Shown here: positions 11,064-21,868 of the stretch, piece after piece
How the letters are laid out: every line of letters starts with the position of its first letter
Position numbering within the stretch: the first letter of the stretch is position 1
Origin: Staphylococcus nepalensis
GTDB lineage: Bacteria; Bacillota; Bacilli; Staphylococcales; Staphylococcaceae
Direction of reading: 5' to 3'
NCBI RefSeq assembly: GCF_014635045.1
Contig: NZ_BMCF01000002.1
Span: 62,001 to 126,000, forward strand
DNA: 64,000 bases
Program-made: the position numbers and the translations under genes
Notes under the pieces: model-generated
What the model saw: the letters and a program-made list of their open reading frames with translations, nothing else
Told to the model about the DNA's origin: nothing
Database searches by the model: none

Positions 11064-11198
11064 TTTGATGTTAAGCTTAATATATAGTCCAATTTATGGT
11101 TTATGATTAAGTTTGAAAATCTAACACATATGATTTGAAAGCATTTGTGTATAAACAATGGAGAGTATATTAATTATATTTTTATACTTGAAATAAAA
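11064..11198. other. Gap before leuS T-box
   Basis: About 135 AT-rich bases between the MFS gene and the leuS leader. The leuS promoter should lie here, but I found no pair of elements good enough to call and no coding potential. Confidence 0.4.
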
Positions 11199-11428
11199 GG
11201 CTGTATCAAATATCATTAGAAGAGTATAGGAGTAGTAACTTTAAAGCTTTCCCACAGAGAGCTAGGGTGTGGTGAAACCTAGTGTAAAGCCTTAAGTGAA
11301 CTTACCGTGACTTGAAATGAATTAATGACATCTCTTACTATTAATTAAAATGAGCGCACATTTTGTGAAACAGGGTGGTACCGCGGTGAAAATCGTCCCT
11401 ATTAAATAATAGTTTGAGGTGTCTTTTA
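11199..11428 (+). promoter_or_regulatory. T-box leader of leuS (leucine specifier CTT)
   Basis: AGGGTGGTACCGCG at 11372-11385 is the T-box itself, and AGTA-type stem I features lie upstream near 11230. GAA-CTT-ACC at 11298-11306 has the usual specifier-loop context, so the codon read is CTT (leucine), in keeping with the gene downstream. Uncharged tRNA-Leu would stabilise the antiterminator. A long stem (about 11327-11343 with 11407-11423, then TTTT) could be the terminator. Confidence 0.95.
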
Positions 11429-11450
11429 TTATTGAATAGGAGGAAATGTT

Positions 11451-13865
11451 GTGAATTACAATCATAATGAAATTGAAAAAAAATGGCAGGATTATTGGGA
11501 AGAATATAAAACATTTAAAACAGAAGATAATTTAGGCCAAAAAAAGTTTTATGCACTTGATATGTTCCCTTACCCGTCTGGGGCCGGGCTTCATGTAGGT
11601 CACCCGGAAGGTTACACAGCCACAGATATTATTTCTAGGTATAAGCGTATGCAAGGATATAATGTATTACACCCTATGGGGTGGGATGCTTTTGGTTTGC
11701 CTGCTGAACAATATGCGTTAGACACTGGAAATGACCCTCGTGAGTTCACTAAACAAAACATTGAAACATTTAAACGCCAAATTAAAGAATTAGGTTTCAG
11801 TTATGATTGGGATAGAGAAGTCAATACGACAGACCCAGAATACTATAAATGGACACAATGGATATTTATTCAATTATATAACAAAGGACTTGCTTATGTA
11901 GATGAAGTTGCGGTGAACTGGTGTCCTGCGTTAGGCACTGTACTTTCAAATGAAGAAGTAATTGATGGTGTTTCTGAGCGAGGTGGGCACCCTGTATACA
12001 GGAGACCAATGAAGCAATGGGTATTAAGAATTACTGAATATGCAGATCGGTTACTTGAAGATTTAGAGGACTTAGATTGGCCAGAATCTTTAAAAGACAT
12101 GCAACGTAATTGGATTGGGCGTTCAGAAGGGGCATCAGTATCATTCAATGTAGAAGATAGTAATGATCAAATTGAAGTATTTACCACACGTCCTGATACA
12201 ATCTATGGTGCTACATTCTTAGTATTAAGTCCAGAACATCAGCTTGTAAATCAAATTACAACTTCAGAAAATCAAGAAAGTGTTGAAAAATATCAACAAG
12301 AAGCGGCAATGAAATCAGATTTAGAACGTACGGGTCTTGCTAAAGAAAAATCTGGTGTATTTACTGGAGCTTATGCAATCAACCCATTATCTGGTGAAAA
12401 AACACCAATTTGGATAGCAGATTATGTATTATCTTCGTACGGTACTGGCGCAGTGATGGCAGTGCCAAGTGGCGACCAAAGAGACTATGAGTTTGCAAAA
12501 GCCTTTGATTTACCAATTACAGAAGTCATTGAGGGTGGAGACTTATCTGAAGCAGCTTATGTTGGTGATGGGCCTCATGTTAATTCAGGTGAATTAAATG
12601 GATTATATAATAAAGAAGCAATCGAAAAAGCAATTGAATTGTTAGAACGAAATAATGCGGGTACAAGAAAAATAAACTATAAACTTAGAGATTGGTTGTT
12701 TAGCCGTCAACGTTATTGGGGCGAACCAATTCCAGTCATTCATTGGGAAGATGGTACGATGTCAACTGTACCTGAAGATGAATTACCTTTACTTTTACCG
12801 GAAACAGATGAAATTAAACCATCAGGAACTGGTGAATCACCGTTAGCTAATATTGATGACTTTGTTAATGTAATAGATGAGGAAACTGGCATGAGAGGTC
12901 GACGTGAAACCAATACAATGCCACAATGGGCAGGTAGTTGTTGGTACTATTTAAGATTTATTGATCCGGATAACGAACAAATGTTAGCTGACCCAGAAAA
13001 ATTAAAACACTGGTTGCCAGTCGATTTATATATTGGCGGCGTAGAACATGCAGTGTTACACTTACTCTATGCAAGATTCTGGCATAAAGTACTGTATGAT
13101 TTAGGCGTAGTGCCAACGAAAGAACCATTCCAAAAATTATTTAACCAAGGTATGATTCTTGGCGAAGGTAATGAAAAAATGAGTAAATCTAAAGGTAATG
13201 TTATTAATCCAGATGATATTATTAAATCTCACGGTGCAGATACATTACGACTATATGAAATGTTTATGGGGCCACTTGATGCTGCCATTGCATGGAGCGA
13301 AAAAGGTTTAGACGGCTCAAGACGTTTCTTAGATAGAGTTTGGAGACTTTTAGTTACAGAAGATGGTTTGATTTCTAATAAAGTAGTAAATACAAATAAT
13401 AAAACTTTAGATAAAAGTTACCATCAAACTGTGAAAAAAGTTTCTGAAGACTTTGATACATTGAATTTTAATACAGCAATTAGTCAGTTGATGGTCTTTA
13501 TCAACGATTGCTATAAAGTAGACGAAATATATAAACCTTACATTGAAGGATTTATCAAAATGTTAGCACCAATCGCACCACATATTGGTGAAGAATTATG
13601 GTCACGTTTAGGACATGAAGAAACAATTACTTACCAACCATGGCCTACATTTGATGAATCATTATTAGTTGACGATGAAGTTGAAATCGTCGTTCAAGTA
13701 AATGGTAAAGTTCGTGCTAAAATAGATGTACCTAAAGATGTATCAAAAGAAGAAATGGAAGAAATTGCGTTAGATAACGAAAATATCAAAGATGAAATTG
13801 AAGGCAAAGATATTAAAAAAGTAATTGCTGTACCTCAAAAACTTGTTAATATTGTTGCCAAATAA
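11451..13865 (+). CDS. leuS: Leucyl-tRNA synthetase
   Basis: This is an 804-residue class Ia synthetase that charges tRNA-Leu. The HIGH-type motif is [10 protein letters not shown] near residue 47, and KMSKSKGN near 576 binds ATP. The CP1 editing domain between them contains the [11 protein letters not shown] threonine-rich motif that hydrolyses mischarged tRNA. The start is GTG 11451 behind TAGGAGG at 11438; the ATG at 11446 is out of frame and hits a stop at once. Expression is controlled by the T-box upstream. The rhodanese gene follows by 21 bases. Confidence 0.98.
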   Translation: MNYNHNEIEKKWQDYWEEYKTFKTEDNLGQKKFYALDMFPYPSGAGLHVGHPEGYTATDIISRYKRMQGYNVLHPMGWDAFGLPAEQYALDTGNDPREFTKQNIETFKRQIKELGFSYDWDREVNTTDPEYYKWTQWIFIQLYNKGLAYVDEVAVNWCPALGTVLSNEEVIDGVSERGGHPVYRRPMKQWVLRITEYADRLLEDLEDLDWPESLKDMQRNWIGRSEGASVSFNVEDSNDQIEVFTTRPDTIYGATFLVLSPEHQLVNQITTSENQESVEKYQQEAAMKSDLERTGLAKEKSGVFTGAYAINPLSGEKTPIWIADYVLSSYGTGAVMAVPSGDQRDYEFAKAFDLPITEVIEGGDLSEAAYVGDGPHVNSGELNGLYNKEAIEKAIELLERNNAGTRKINYKLRDWLFSRQRYWGEPIPVIHWEDGTMSTVPEDELPLLLPETDEIKPSGTGESPLANIDDFVNVIDEETGMRGRRETNTMPQWAGSCWYYLRFIDPDNEQMLADPEKLKHWLPVDLYIGGVEHAVLHLLYARFWHKVLYDLGVVPTKEPFQKLFNQGMILGEGNEKMSKSKGNVINPDDIIKSHGADTLRLYEMFMGPLDAAIAWSEKGLDGSRRFLDRVWRLLVTEDGLISNKVVNTNNKTLDKSYHQTVKKVSEDFDTLNFNTAISQLMVFINDCYKVDEIYKPYIEGFIKMLAPIAPHIGEELWSRLGHEETITYQPWPTFDESLLVDDEVEIVVQVNGKVRAKIDVPKDVSKEEMEEIALDNENIKDEIEGKDIKKVIAVPQKLVNIVAK

Positions 13866-13886
13866 CTTAAAAGGGGCATTTATATT

Positions 13887-14198
13887 ATGGAGACAATATC
13901 TGTAGATGAATTAAAATCAAAGATTTTAAATTCTAATCCTATTCAAATTATTGATGTGAGAACAGATGAAGAAACTGCGATGGGGGTTATTCCTGAAGCA
14001 GAAACAATTCCTATGGATCAAATTCCCGACAATTTAAATCACTTCAATTCAAATGATACGTATTATATTATTTGTAAAGCTGGTGGCAGAAGTGCACAAG
14101 TTGTTCAATATTTAGAGCGTAATGGCGTTCATGCGGTAAATGTTGAAGGTGGTATGGATGCTTGGGGAGATGAAGCTTTAGACATTAGAAGCATCTAG
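13887..14198 (+). CDS. Single-domain rhodanese-like protein
   Basis: A 103-residue protein made of one rhodanese domain: IIDVRTDEE near residue 21 and the active-site loop C63-K-A-G-G-R-S. Such proteins carry persulfide sulfur; the physiological donor and acceptor are unknown. The start follows AAAGGGGC. It lies 21 bases after leuS, so it is probably read from the same transcript, a pairing seen in other staphylococci. A perfect terminator hairpin follows after about 180 bases. Confidence 0.9.
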   Translation: METISVDELKSKILNSNPIQIIDVRTDEETAMGVIPEAETIPMDQIPDNLNHFNSNDTYYIICKAGGRSAQVVQYLERNGVHAVNVEGGMDAWGDEALDIRSI

Positions 14199-14375
14199 CT
14201 TTCCAGTCTTTTAATATTCGGATATACCCAATTTGTATTGCGTTTAATACATTGTTCGGTAAGCATAGGTGGATACGTTTTAACTCAATGTGGGTTCATT
14301 TAGGATCGTTAATTTTATATTTTAGTATTGTAATGTTGAAATGATGATTAATAAAAATCTCAATATAAATATACC

Positions 14376-14413
14376 AAGCCCCTCACTATTGCAATAGTGA
14401 GGGGCTTTTTTTA
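14376..14413 (+). terminator. Palindromic terminator after leuS-rhodanese
   Basis: 16 bases (AAGCCCCTCACTATTG) are followed directly by their exact reverse complement, then TTTTT. The palindrome has no spacer, so the RNA loop must open from the innermost pairs. Confidence 0.9.
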
Positions 14414-14713
14414 GATGTTGGGTTAGTCGCTTATCTATTTATTATAATGAGAATGCGATAAATACGTAAATAGCATCATGAGACCATTATTTATGATTGT
14501 CATTGCGGTATGAACAAAGAGGCTAACTACAAAATATACTGCTTCTCTATGTCGACTGATAACTAAAAAACAGGTAAATTTATAATAGCACTTAGATAAA
14601 AAAGTTAATCAATTTCAAAAAATATGCTTATATAAAATTTTATAATTTTAATGATCTTTGTTGATGAACAAACTAGGTTATTGTTCTATCTTTTTAATCA
14701 TGTAGTTAAAGGT
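14414..14713. other. Gap with possible membrane-protein fragment
   Basis: On the minus strand, codons from about 14607 to the stop at 14435 read as a hydrophobic, natural-looking C terminus (…REAVYFVVSLFVHTAM, then IINNGLMMLFTYLSH). There is no ATG with a ribosome binding site ahead of it and a stop lies upstream, so it may be a decayed gene or a small protein with an unusual start. Otherwise I see nothing here. Confidence 0.3.
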
Positions 14714-15973
14714 TTAAAGTTGAAACTTACTCGCATTAGTGCCTGATATATGACCAGTGACTAAGGCACTAGTAATATTGTAACCTCCAGTATAACCATG
14801 AATATCGAGTAGTTCGCCGCACATAAATAAACCTGGTACGTGTTTTGACATCATTGTTTTAGGCTCAATTTCTTTTAGTGAAACGCCACCGCCAGTTACA
14901 AAAGCTTTTTCAATTGATAGCGTACCGTTAACTGTAAAGGTAAACGCTTTAAATAAATTTACTAATTTGTTGAATTGTTCGTTTGAAATATGGTGTGCAG
15001 TTAATTCCTCTGAAATATTTGCTAATTCTAACATATACAGTAAATAGCGTTCTTCGATAAGACCATGTAAACTATTTTTTACATATTTATCGGGTGTATC
15101 TTTTAACAATTTACGTATTTTAGCTTCAACTTGTGCTTGGCTCAAATCAGGAAAAACATCTATTTGCATTTTAATATTTTGCTGTTTTTGATTTTTTTGC
15201 TCTTTATATACAAACTGGCTGCATCTTAATGCAGCAGGGCCACTTACCCCAAAATGAGTGAAGATCATATCCATTTGATGCGTAATACGTTTTTTTTCAT
15301 TTTTTTTCAATACAGATAGTGCTACATTTTTTAAACTTAAGCCTTTTAATCTTCTGTCTTTGATAAATGGTTCAGGAGAAGTGATGGGCACTTCAGTTGG
15401 AAATAATTCTGTAATTGTATGGCCTAACTGTTTAGCGAATTTGTAACCATCTCCTGTTGACCCAGTCTTTGGAACGCTTGTGCCACCCGTAGCAATCACT
15501 AGGCTATGACTTTCAATTGTTTCTTGGTTATCAGTTGTTATTTTAAAAGTTTGTTTTTGTGTATGTTCGATACCATGTACAACCGTTTCTTGTTTTACAG
15601 TTACATTATTTTTTTCTATTGTATGGATCAAAGCATCTACAACATCTTGCGCTTTGTTAGATACTGGAAACATACGACCATGATCTTCTTCTTTTAAAGA
15701 TACACCCCGGGATTCGAAAAAGTGAATAATAGATTCGTTATCAAATACGGAGAAAGGACTATATAAAAATTTTCCGTTTCCTGGTATATTCTTAATGATT
15801 TCTTCATATGGTAAGCGGTTGGTTACATTACACCGGCCGCCACCAGATATTTTTAATTTACGGCCGAGCCCTTTTTTCTTTTCAATGAGCAAGACTTTAT
15901 CACTGTTTTGACTTGCTGCAGCAGCAGCCATTAAACCGCTAGGGCCGCCACCGATTATGATTGTTTGATACAT
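14714..15973 (-). CDS. FAD-dependent oxidoreductase, BaiN/HI0933 family
   Basis: This 419-residue flavoprotein opens with the dinucleotide-binding motif IIIGGGPSGLMAAAAAS and has GGGRCNVTNR near residue 45. Near the end, FVTGGGVSLKEI and MCGELLDIHGYTGGYN complete the HI0933 pattern. Members are called NAD(P)/FAD-dependent oxidoreductases. BaiN of clostridia acts on bile acids, but no substrate is known for the staphylococcal protein. It is divergent from murJ and monocistronic as far as visible. Confidence 0.9.
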   Translation of the reverse strand: MYQTIIIGGGPSGLMAAAAASQNSDKVLLIEKKKGLGRKLKISGGGRCNVTNRLPYEEIIKNIPGNGKFLYSPFSVFDNESIIHFFESRGVSLKEEDHGRMFPVSNKAQDVVDALIHTIEKNNVTVKQETVVHGIEHTQKQTFKITTDNQETIESHSLVIATGGTSVPKTGSTGDGYKFAKQLGHTITELFPTEVPITSPEPFIKDRRLKGLSLKNVALSVLKKNEKKRITHQMDMIFTHFGVSGPAALRCSQFVYKEQKNQKQQNIKMQIDVFPDLSQAQVEAKIRKLLKDTPDKYVKNSLHGLIEERYLLYMLELANISEELTAHHISNEQFNKLVNLFKAFTFTVNGTLSIEKAFVTGGGVSLKEIEPKTMMSKHVPGLFMCGELLDIHGYTGGYNITSALVTGHISGTNASKFQL

Positions 15974-16102
15974 TTTATTGCCTCGCTTTACTAAATAGTG
16001 TTATTTTATAGTTTATAGTAATATAGTTTTGAAAAAAAGTGGTTATAACGTTATTATTGAAGTTATGAGTGTAAAAATTTAATTTGAGATAGGAAGATCT
16101 GA

Positions 16103-17740
16103 ATGAGTGAAAGTAAAGAATTAGTTAGGGGTACCTTTTTAATCACCCTTAGTATATTGATTACTAAAGTCTTGGGTGTATTATATATTATTCCATTCTA
16201 TGCTATTATTGGTGGAGAAGAAAAATTGGCACCTTTTAACTATGCATATACGCCGTATAATATTGCTATTGCAGTTGCGACTGCTGGCGTACCATTAGCG
16301 GCATCTAAATATGTATCTAAGTATAATGCTTTAGGTGCATATAAAGTAAGTGAAAAGTTATATAAATCCAGTTTTATCGTTATGACCATTACAGGATTTA
16401 TAGGATTTTTCATTTTATATTTATTAGCACCGACTATAGCAACAATCACGTTAGCAAATAAATCAGGCGCTAAAGGTGGTTGGTCAGTTGAAGACATTAC
16501 TTGGATTATTAGAATTATCAGTATGGTTGTTATATTTATACCATTACTTGCGACATGGCGTGGCGTGTTCCAAGGTTATAAATCAATGGGCCCAACGGCA
16601 GTGTCGGAAGTTATTGAACAAATTGCACGTATTTTATTTATTTTAATTGGAAGTTATCTAGTGCTCAATGTCTTTAATGGCAGTGTTTTACAAGCCAATG
16701 GTATTGCGACATTTGCTGCAGCAATAGGTGCCGTAGCGGGTATTTTCACATTATGGTATTATTGGAAAAAAAGAAAACCTAATATTGAAAAGATGGTTGC
16801 AACGGATGTTTCAGGTATCAATGTATCATATGGAAAGATGTATAAAGAAATTATTTCATATAGTATTCCATTTGTTATTGTTAGCTTGAACTTTCCATTA
16901 TTTAATTTAGTCGATCAATTTACACATAATGGCGCGTTAGATTTAGCAGGCGTACCTAGCCGTCTACATGACTATTTCTTTACAATTTTAAATATGACAA
17001 CTAATAAAATAGTGATGATTCCAACGTCACTATCAGCTGGCTTTGCAGTAAGCTTAATTCCATTCATTACCAAAACATATGAATCAGGCGAGTTAAGTGA
17101 AATGCATAGACAAATTAGAACATCTTTAGGTGTTTTGATGTACATTACGGTGCCAGCAAGTTTAGGAATTATGGCTTTAGCATTACCATTATACACCGTG
17201 TTTTATAGTTATAATATAGATGGTAGTCAGTTATTATTCTACTATGCACCTGTGGCTATTTTGATTGGATTGTTAAGCGTAACCGCATCTATGCTACAAG
17301 GTATAGATAAACAGAAATTAACTGTATTTGTTATTTTAGTAGCAGTTGTCTTAAAGGTTGTTTTAAATACGCCGCTTATTATGGCATTCCACACGGCTGG
17401 CGCAATTTTAAGCACGGCGATTGCGTTACTATTTGCTGTTTTATGTAACTTTTATATACTTAAAAAATATGCAAATTTTGATTTTTCAGAGACATGGTTA
17501 CACTTCTGTAAAATATTCTTATATGGTTTAATTATGATGGTTGCAGTCGAATTGTCATCATTTTTATTACAAATGTTTATTTCACCAGAAACTAAATTTG
17601 GTGCATTAAGTATTTTAATTATCAGTGTTATAATTGGTATGTTAGTTTACGGAGGTATCACGATGAAGACGAAATTAGCTGATCAATTTTTAGGTGAGAT
17701 TCCTAATAAAGTTAGACGCAAATTAGGTATTATAAAATGA
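16103..17740 (+). CDS. murJ: Lipid II flippase MurJ (YtgP/SpoVB family)
   Basis: A 545-residue polytopic membrane protein of the MOP superfamily with about fourteen hydrophobic segments. It begins with a family-typical RGTFLITLSILITKVLGVLY, carrying the conserved arginine at the start of segment 1. The YtgP-type protein is the essential MurJ of S. aureus and one of two lipid II flippases in B. subtilis, moving the peptidoglycan precursor outward. Its stop overlaps the next start by 4 bases (ATGA at 17737). Confidence 0.9.
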   Translation: MSESKELVRGTFLITLSILITKVLGVLYIIPFYAIIGGEEKLAPFNYAYTPYNIAIAVATAGVPLAASKYVSKYNALGAYKVSEKLYKSSFIVMTITGFIGFFILYLLAPTIATITLANKSGAKGGWSVEDITWIIRIISMVVIFIPLLATWRGVFQGYKSMGPTAVSEVIEQIARILFILIGSYLVLNVFNGSVLQANGIATFAAAIGAVAGIFTLWYYWKKRKPNIEKMVATDVSGINVSYGKMYKEIISYSIPFVIVSLNFPLFNLVDQFTHNGALDLAGVPSRLHDYFFTILNMTTNKIVMIPTSLSAGFAVSLIPFITKTYESGELSEMHRQIRTSLGVLMYITVPASLGIMALALPLYTVFYSYNIDGSQLLFYYAPVAILIGLLSVTASMLQGIDKQKLTVFVILVAVVLKVVLNTPLIMAFHTAGAILSTAIALLFAVLCNFYILKKYANFDFSETWLHFCKIFLYGLIMMVAVELSSFLLQMFISPETKFGALSILIISVIIGMLVYGGITMKTKLADQFLGEIPNKVRRKLGIIK

Positions 17741-18438
17741 GAATAGATAAATTTTTAGCGAATATGGGCGTGGGTACGCGTACAGAAGTTAAACAATTAT
17801 TAAAAAGCGGTAGCGTTTTTATTAATGAACAAAAAGAAAAATCACCCAAAAAACAAATTGACCCTAACAATGATATAATCAAAATAAATAATGAGATTAT
17901 ACAATATATAGATAAAGTTTATCTCATGCTGAATAAACCCAAAGGATATATTTCTGCGACAGCAGATAATCAACATCAAACAGTGATAGAATTAGTGAAA
18001 TCTTATCAGTTTTTAGAAATTTTCCCAGTAGGTCGTCTCGATAAAGATACAGAAGGATTATTATTAATCACTAATGATGGTGCATTTAATCATGAACTTA
18101 TGAGCCCTACAAAGCATGTTTCTAAAACGTACGAAGTTATTTCTGAAAAAAATATTACAAATAATGATATAAATTCATTCAAAATGGGTATTGAATTGAA
18201 TGAGGGATTGGCGATGCCTGCAACTTTAGTGAAAAGTGATGAACCATACAAATCATTTGTCACAATTTATGAAGGAAGGTATCATCAAGTTAAGCGCATG
18301 TTTCATGCTATAGATAACGAAGTGCTTGCATTGAAACGTGTGAGCATTGGTGAGTTAAAACTTGATGAATCATTGGGTCCAGGTGAATATCGTCATCTAA
18401 CGCAACAAGATTTTAAACAATTAGGATTAAATTTATAA
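17737..18438 (+). CDS. RsuA-family rRNA pseudouridine synthase
   Basis: A 233-residue protein with an N-terminal S4 RNA-binding domain (MRIDKFLANMGVGTRTEVKQ) and a RsuA/RluB/E/F catalytic domain. The signature is GRLDKDTEGLLLITNDG, with the catalytic aspartate, at about residue 100. E. coli RsuA modifies 16S rRNA U516; the exact target here is not certain. It is coupled to murJ by an ATGA overlap and followed 12 bases later by a small YtxH-like gene, so the three form an operon. Confidence 0.92.
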   Translation: MRIDKFLANMGVGTRTEVKQLLKSGSVFINEQKEKSPKKQIDPNNDIIKINNEIIQYIDKVYLMLNKPKGYISATADNQHQTVIELVKSYQFLEIFPVGRLDKDTEGLLLITNDGAFNHELMSPTKHVSKTYEVISEKNITNNDINSFKMGIELNEGLAMPATLVKSDEPYKSFVTIYEGRYHQVKRMFHAIDNEVLALKRVSIGELKLDESLGPGEYRHLTQQDFKQLGLNL

Positions 18439-18450
18439 AGAGGTGTTATT

Positions 18451-18852
18451 ATGTCAAAATTACTAAAAGCAATTATAGGTGTCGGAGGAGCAGCTGCTGC
18501 AGTTGTGCTTTCTAAAAAAGAAAATAGAGATAAATTGAAAGATGAGTATAGCAAATACAAGTCAAATCCTGAATCATATAAACAAAACGCTAAAGATATC
18601 GCTAGCCAAATAAGTTCAAAAGCCGGGGAAACTTATAACGAAGTGAAACAAGACCCGAAAGGTTATGCGTCAAGAGTGAAACAAGATCCGAAAGGGTTTA
18701 TAAATGAACAAAAAGACCGTTTTAAAGGTGTTAATGAAAAAGAAGAAGAACACGTAGAAGAAGCTAGATTTACGGATGAAGGTGCAGCAGATCCTTCAAA
18801 CAATTTGCGTGTAGTTACAGAAGAAGAACTTAAAAATAATAAAAATAAATAA
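18451..18852 (+). CDS. YtxH-like small protein with DPKG repeats
   Basis: A 133-residue lysine- and glutamate-rich protein with a short hydrophobic N-terminal stretch (AIIGVGGAAAAVVL, about residues 7-20) and then a helix-forming charged tail. A tandem repeat VKQDPKGYASR / VKQDPKGFINE lies at about residues 65-90. It resembles YtxH/general-stress proteins and may be a single-pass anchored protein. No biochemical function is known to me. It is last in the murJ operon, with AGAGGTG before ATG 18451. Confidence 0.75.
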   Translation: MSKLLKAIIGVGGAAAAVVLSKKENRDKLKDEYSKYKSNPESYKQNAKDIASQISSKAGETYNEVKQDPKGYASRVKQDPKGFINEQKDRFKGVNEKEEEHVEEARFTDEGAADPSNNLRVVTEEELKNNKNK

Positions 18853-18960
18853 TTGTTTATAAAATGTGTAGATTAAGCTACGGATAGACCCACATATTTC
18901 TAAAATGGTGGCGTTACCCCGCAAAGGTTAGAAATACTATCTTCATAAATGATTATATAA
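18853..18960. other. Gap with small inverted repeat
   Basis: TATTTCTAA at 18894 and TTAGAAATA ending at 18936 are exact reverse complements around a GC-rich loop (GGTGGCGTTACCCCGC). It is not followed by a T tract. Its purpose is unclear. Confidence 0.35.
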
Positions 18961-18961
18961 G

Positions 18962-18992
18962 CCTGGGACATTTTTATGTCTCAGGTTTTTTA
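18962..18992 (+). terminator. Terminator of murJ operon
   Basis: CCTGGGACAT and ATGTCTCAGG form a 10-bp stem (one G-T pair) with a TTTT loop, then TTTTTT. It is one of a set of similar hairpins in the window. Confidence 0.9.
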
Positions 18993-19156
18993 ATCTTAAT
19001 ACAGAGTATAAAACCATTCATATAGTGGTATTTAACTGTTTTTCAATAATGATTACAGTTAAAAATTTTAAATATAAGTTACATCTCACTGTAGTTTCTA
19101 TACTACTTCATGTAAAATATTAAATATATAAGTAATGAGAAGGAAGTTGATTCTAA

Positions 19157-20566
19157 ATGTGGAAAGATAAAGTTAAAGCATACGAAGAACATATTATAGA
19201 AGATTTGAAAGGTTTATTATCTATTGAGAGTGTAAGAGATGATAACAAAGCTTCGTCTGATAATCCAGTCGGACCAGGACCGCGGAAAGCATTAGATTAT
19301 ATGTACCAAATTGCTGAGCGTGATGGATTTAATACACATGACGTAGACCATATTGCGGGTCGTATAGAATCCGGAAAAGGCGAAGATGTTATGGGTATTT
19401 TATGTCACGTAGACGTGGTGCCAGCTGGCGATGGTTGGGATTCTAATCCATTCGAACCGGTTGTAACTGAGGATAAAGTTATCGCGAGAGGTACGCTTGA
19501 TGATAAGGGGCCTACCATTGCTGCTTATTATGCAGTCAAAATATTAAATGATATGAAAGTAAACTGGAAAAAGCGTATACATATCATCATAGGTACGGAT
19601 GAAGAATCAGATTGGCAATGTACAGATCGCTATTTCAAAACGGAAGAAATGCCTACATTAGGTTTTGCCCCTGATGCGGAATTCCCAGCTATCCACGGGG
19701 AAAAAGGTATTAGCACTTTCGATGTAGTACAAAATGAAAAAGCAGAAGATAAAGATGAGCCTGAATATGAATTAATTTCATTTACTTCTGGGCAACGTTA
19801 CAACATGGTTCCTGATGAAGCAAATGCTAAATTAGCGGTTAAAGAAAATATGACAGACGTTATTCAAAATTTCGAACAATATTTATCTGAAAATCAAGTA
19901 GATGGTGAAAGCGTCGTTGATAGTGGTGTGTTAGTCCTTAAAACCTATGGTAAAGCAGTGCATGGTATGGATCCGTCTATTGGTGTGAACGCAGGATTGC
20001 ACTTATTGAACTTCTTATCTAAGCTTGGTTTAGATAAAACAGCTGCCAACTTTACTCAATTTAGCGAACAATATCTATTTAATTCTCACTTTGGCGAAAA
20101 AATGGGGATGAAATTCCATACTGATGTGATGGGTGATGTTACAACTAATATTGGTATTATTTCTTACGATAACCAAAATGGAGGCAGATTTGGTATTAAT
20201 TTAAGATACCCTCATGGTTTTGAATTTGAAGAAGCAATGACTCGATTTAAAGGTGAAATCGAAAAAAACGGTTTTTCTATTGAATTAGGTAAGAATCAAA
20301 CACCTCACTATGTAGATAAAAATGATCCATTTGTACAAACATTAGTGAAAGCATACCGTAACCAAACAGGTGATCCAACAGAACCATACACTATTGGTGG
20401 CGGAACTTACGCACGTAATCTTGATAAAGGTGTTGCATTTGGTGCAATGTTTAACGATTCAGAAGATTTAATGCACCAAAAAAATGAATATATTACGAAA
20501 AAACAATTGTTTGATGCAACGAGTATTTATTTAGAAGCTTTATATACATTGTGCGTGGAGGAATAA
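19157..20566 (+). CDS. pepV: Dipeptidase PepV (M20 family)
   Basis: A 469-residue cytosolic zinc peptidase that cleaves dipeptides. Metal-binding segments are visible: [12 protein letters not shown] near residue 87, GTLDDKGP near 115 and GTDEESDW near 150. A C-terminal histidine lies in [13 protein letters not shown]. The length fits PepV. It is followed 2 bases later by dat, an arrangement found in S. aureus, where PepV and Dat together affect D-alanine and cell-wall metabolism. Confidence 0.95.
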   Translation: MWKDKVKAYEEHIIEDLKGLLSIESVRDDNKASSDNPVGPGPRKALDYMYQIAERDGFNTHDVDHIAGRIESGKGEDVMGILCHVDVVPAGDGWDSNPFEPVVTEDKVIARGTLDDKGPTIAAYYAVKILNDMKVNWKKRIHIIIGTDEESDWQCTDRYFKTEEMPTLGFAPDAEFPAIHGEKGISTFDVVQNEKAEDKDEPEYELISFTSGQRYNMVPDEANAKLAVKENMTDVIQNFEQYLSENQVDGESVVDSGVLVLKTYGKAVHGMDPSIGVNAGLHLLNFLSKLGLDKTAANFTQFSEQYLFNSHFGEKMGMKFHTDVMGDVTTNIGIISYDNQNGGRFGINLRYPHGFEFEEAMTRFKGEIEKNGFSIELGKNQTPHYVDKNDPFVQTLVKAYRNQTGDPTEPYTIGGGTYARNLDKGVAFGAMFNDSEDLMHQKNEYITKKQLFDATSIYLEALYTLCVEE

Positions 20567-20568
20567 TT

Positions 20569-21414
20569 ATGACTAAAGTATTGATTAACGAACATTTAGT
20601 AGATGAACAAGACGCAAGAGTCCCTTACAACGACAGAGGCTATGTTTTCGGCGACGGTATATATGAATATATCAGAACTTATAATAATAATATTTTTACT
20701 GCAAAACCACATTTTGAAAGACTGTTAAGAAGTGCTAAAGAGATTGGTTTAGATTTGAAATACAACGTAGATGAACTTACAGAATTAGTACAAGAATTAT
20801 TAGCAGCTAACGGCGTAGTTAACGGTGGTGTGTACATTCAAGTTACGCGTGGTGCTGCCCCAAGAGATCATGCGTTTCCGACGCCATCAGTAGAAGCCAA
20901 TGTAATGGCATTTACAAAAACATATGAACGTCCATATAAACTATTAGAAGAAGGCATTAATGCTATAACAATAGAAGATATTCGTTGGTTGAGATGTGAT
21001 ATTAAAAGCTTGAATTTATTGGGTAATGTGCTAGCTAAAGAAAGCGCCGTTAAATATAATGCTCAAGAAGCTATCCAGCATCGTGGCGATATCGTTACTG
21101 AAGGGTCATCGAGTAATGTATATGCAATTAAAGGTGGGGAAATATACACGCATCCTGTAAATAACTATATATTAAATGGCATTACGCGAATGGTAATTAA
21201 AGATATTGCAGAAGCCAAAGGCATTCCATTTAATGAAGGCACTTTCACTGTGGATTTTTTAAGAAATGCGGATGAAATTATCGTATCAAGTACTTCAATT
21301 GAAGTAATGCCTGTAATTAAATTAGATGGTGAATTCGTAGGTGAGGGAAAAGTCGGCCCAATAACTAAATCATTACAAGAAGGATTTAACAGATACATTG
21401 ATGCAGATAGTTAA
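20569..21414 (+). CDS. dat: D-alanine aminotransferase
   Basis: This PLP-dependent class IV aminotransferase interconverts D-alanine and D-glutamate via their keto acids, feeding peptidoglycan synthesis. The pyridoxal lysine is in [16 protein letters not shown], and [11 protein letters not shown] and [11 protein letters not shown] are family motifs. I take ATG 20569, preceded by GGAGGAA; a GTG at 20551 would overlap pepV. The protein is then 281 residues, the usual size. It is tightly coupled to pepV. Confidence 0.95.
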   Translation: MTKVLINEHLVDEQDARVPYNDRGYVFGDGIYEYIRTYNNNIFTAKPHFERLLRSAKEIGLDLKYNVDELTELVQELLAANGVVNGGVYIQVTRGAAPRDHAFPTPSVEANVMAFTKTYERPYKLLEEGINAITIEDIRWLRCDIKSLNLLGNVLAKESAVKYNAQEAIQHRGDIVTEGSSSNVYAIKGGEIYTHPVNNYILNGITRMVIKDIAEAKGIPFNEGTFTVDFLRNADEIIVSSTSIEVMPVIKLDGEFVGEGKVGPITKSLQEGFNRYIDADS

Positions 21415-21793
21415 TATTTTCCAAAAAAGGAAATAAAATGTAACATCTATTGAAACTAAATTATGTTATAATGCTTACTGAGCCGATTAATAAAATTCCT
21501 GAAAATGTTCGTAGTAAAATGTGACTTTTTGTTTCTCATTATTGGTTGAAATAAACGTCTAAACATTATAAAATCTTTTATGAGACTTGAAATTGGTGTA
21601 TAAAATTTCATGAAAAAAAGCAAAGGAATTTTAAAAATTTCATGCTGTTTCGGGTAGATTTATGATATGATGATAAAGTTATAAAAATCTCAATACAGTA
21701 TTTAATATTTAAATATACAAACTTAAATCTATGGGACAAAATGATGGTCATAACACGTGAGGCTATCATATATGATTTAAGTTTATAATTGTG
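21415..21793. other. AT-rich gap between dat and ytmP
   Basis: About 380 bases with no coding potential I trust. A TTATGTTATAATG stretch near 21462 and a second TATGATATGATG near 21661 could be -10 regions. No clear terminator for dat is visible. Confidence 0.35.
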
Positions 21794-21848
21794 TTAGAAA
21801 ATGACTATATTTGGCTCTCGAAATTTGTTTTCTGGAGCCATTTTCTAA
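21794..21848 (+). promoter_or_regulatory. Leader hairpin of ytmP
   Basis: TTAGAAAATG and CATTTTCTAA are exact outer arms, and GGCTC/GAGCC pair within. No T tract follows, and the ytmP ribosome binding site starts 7 bases downstream, so this could influence translation or RNA stability. Confidence 0.5.
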
Positions 21849-21868
21849 TTGAAAGTGAGGTGAACGTG

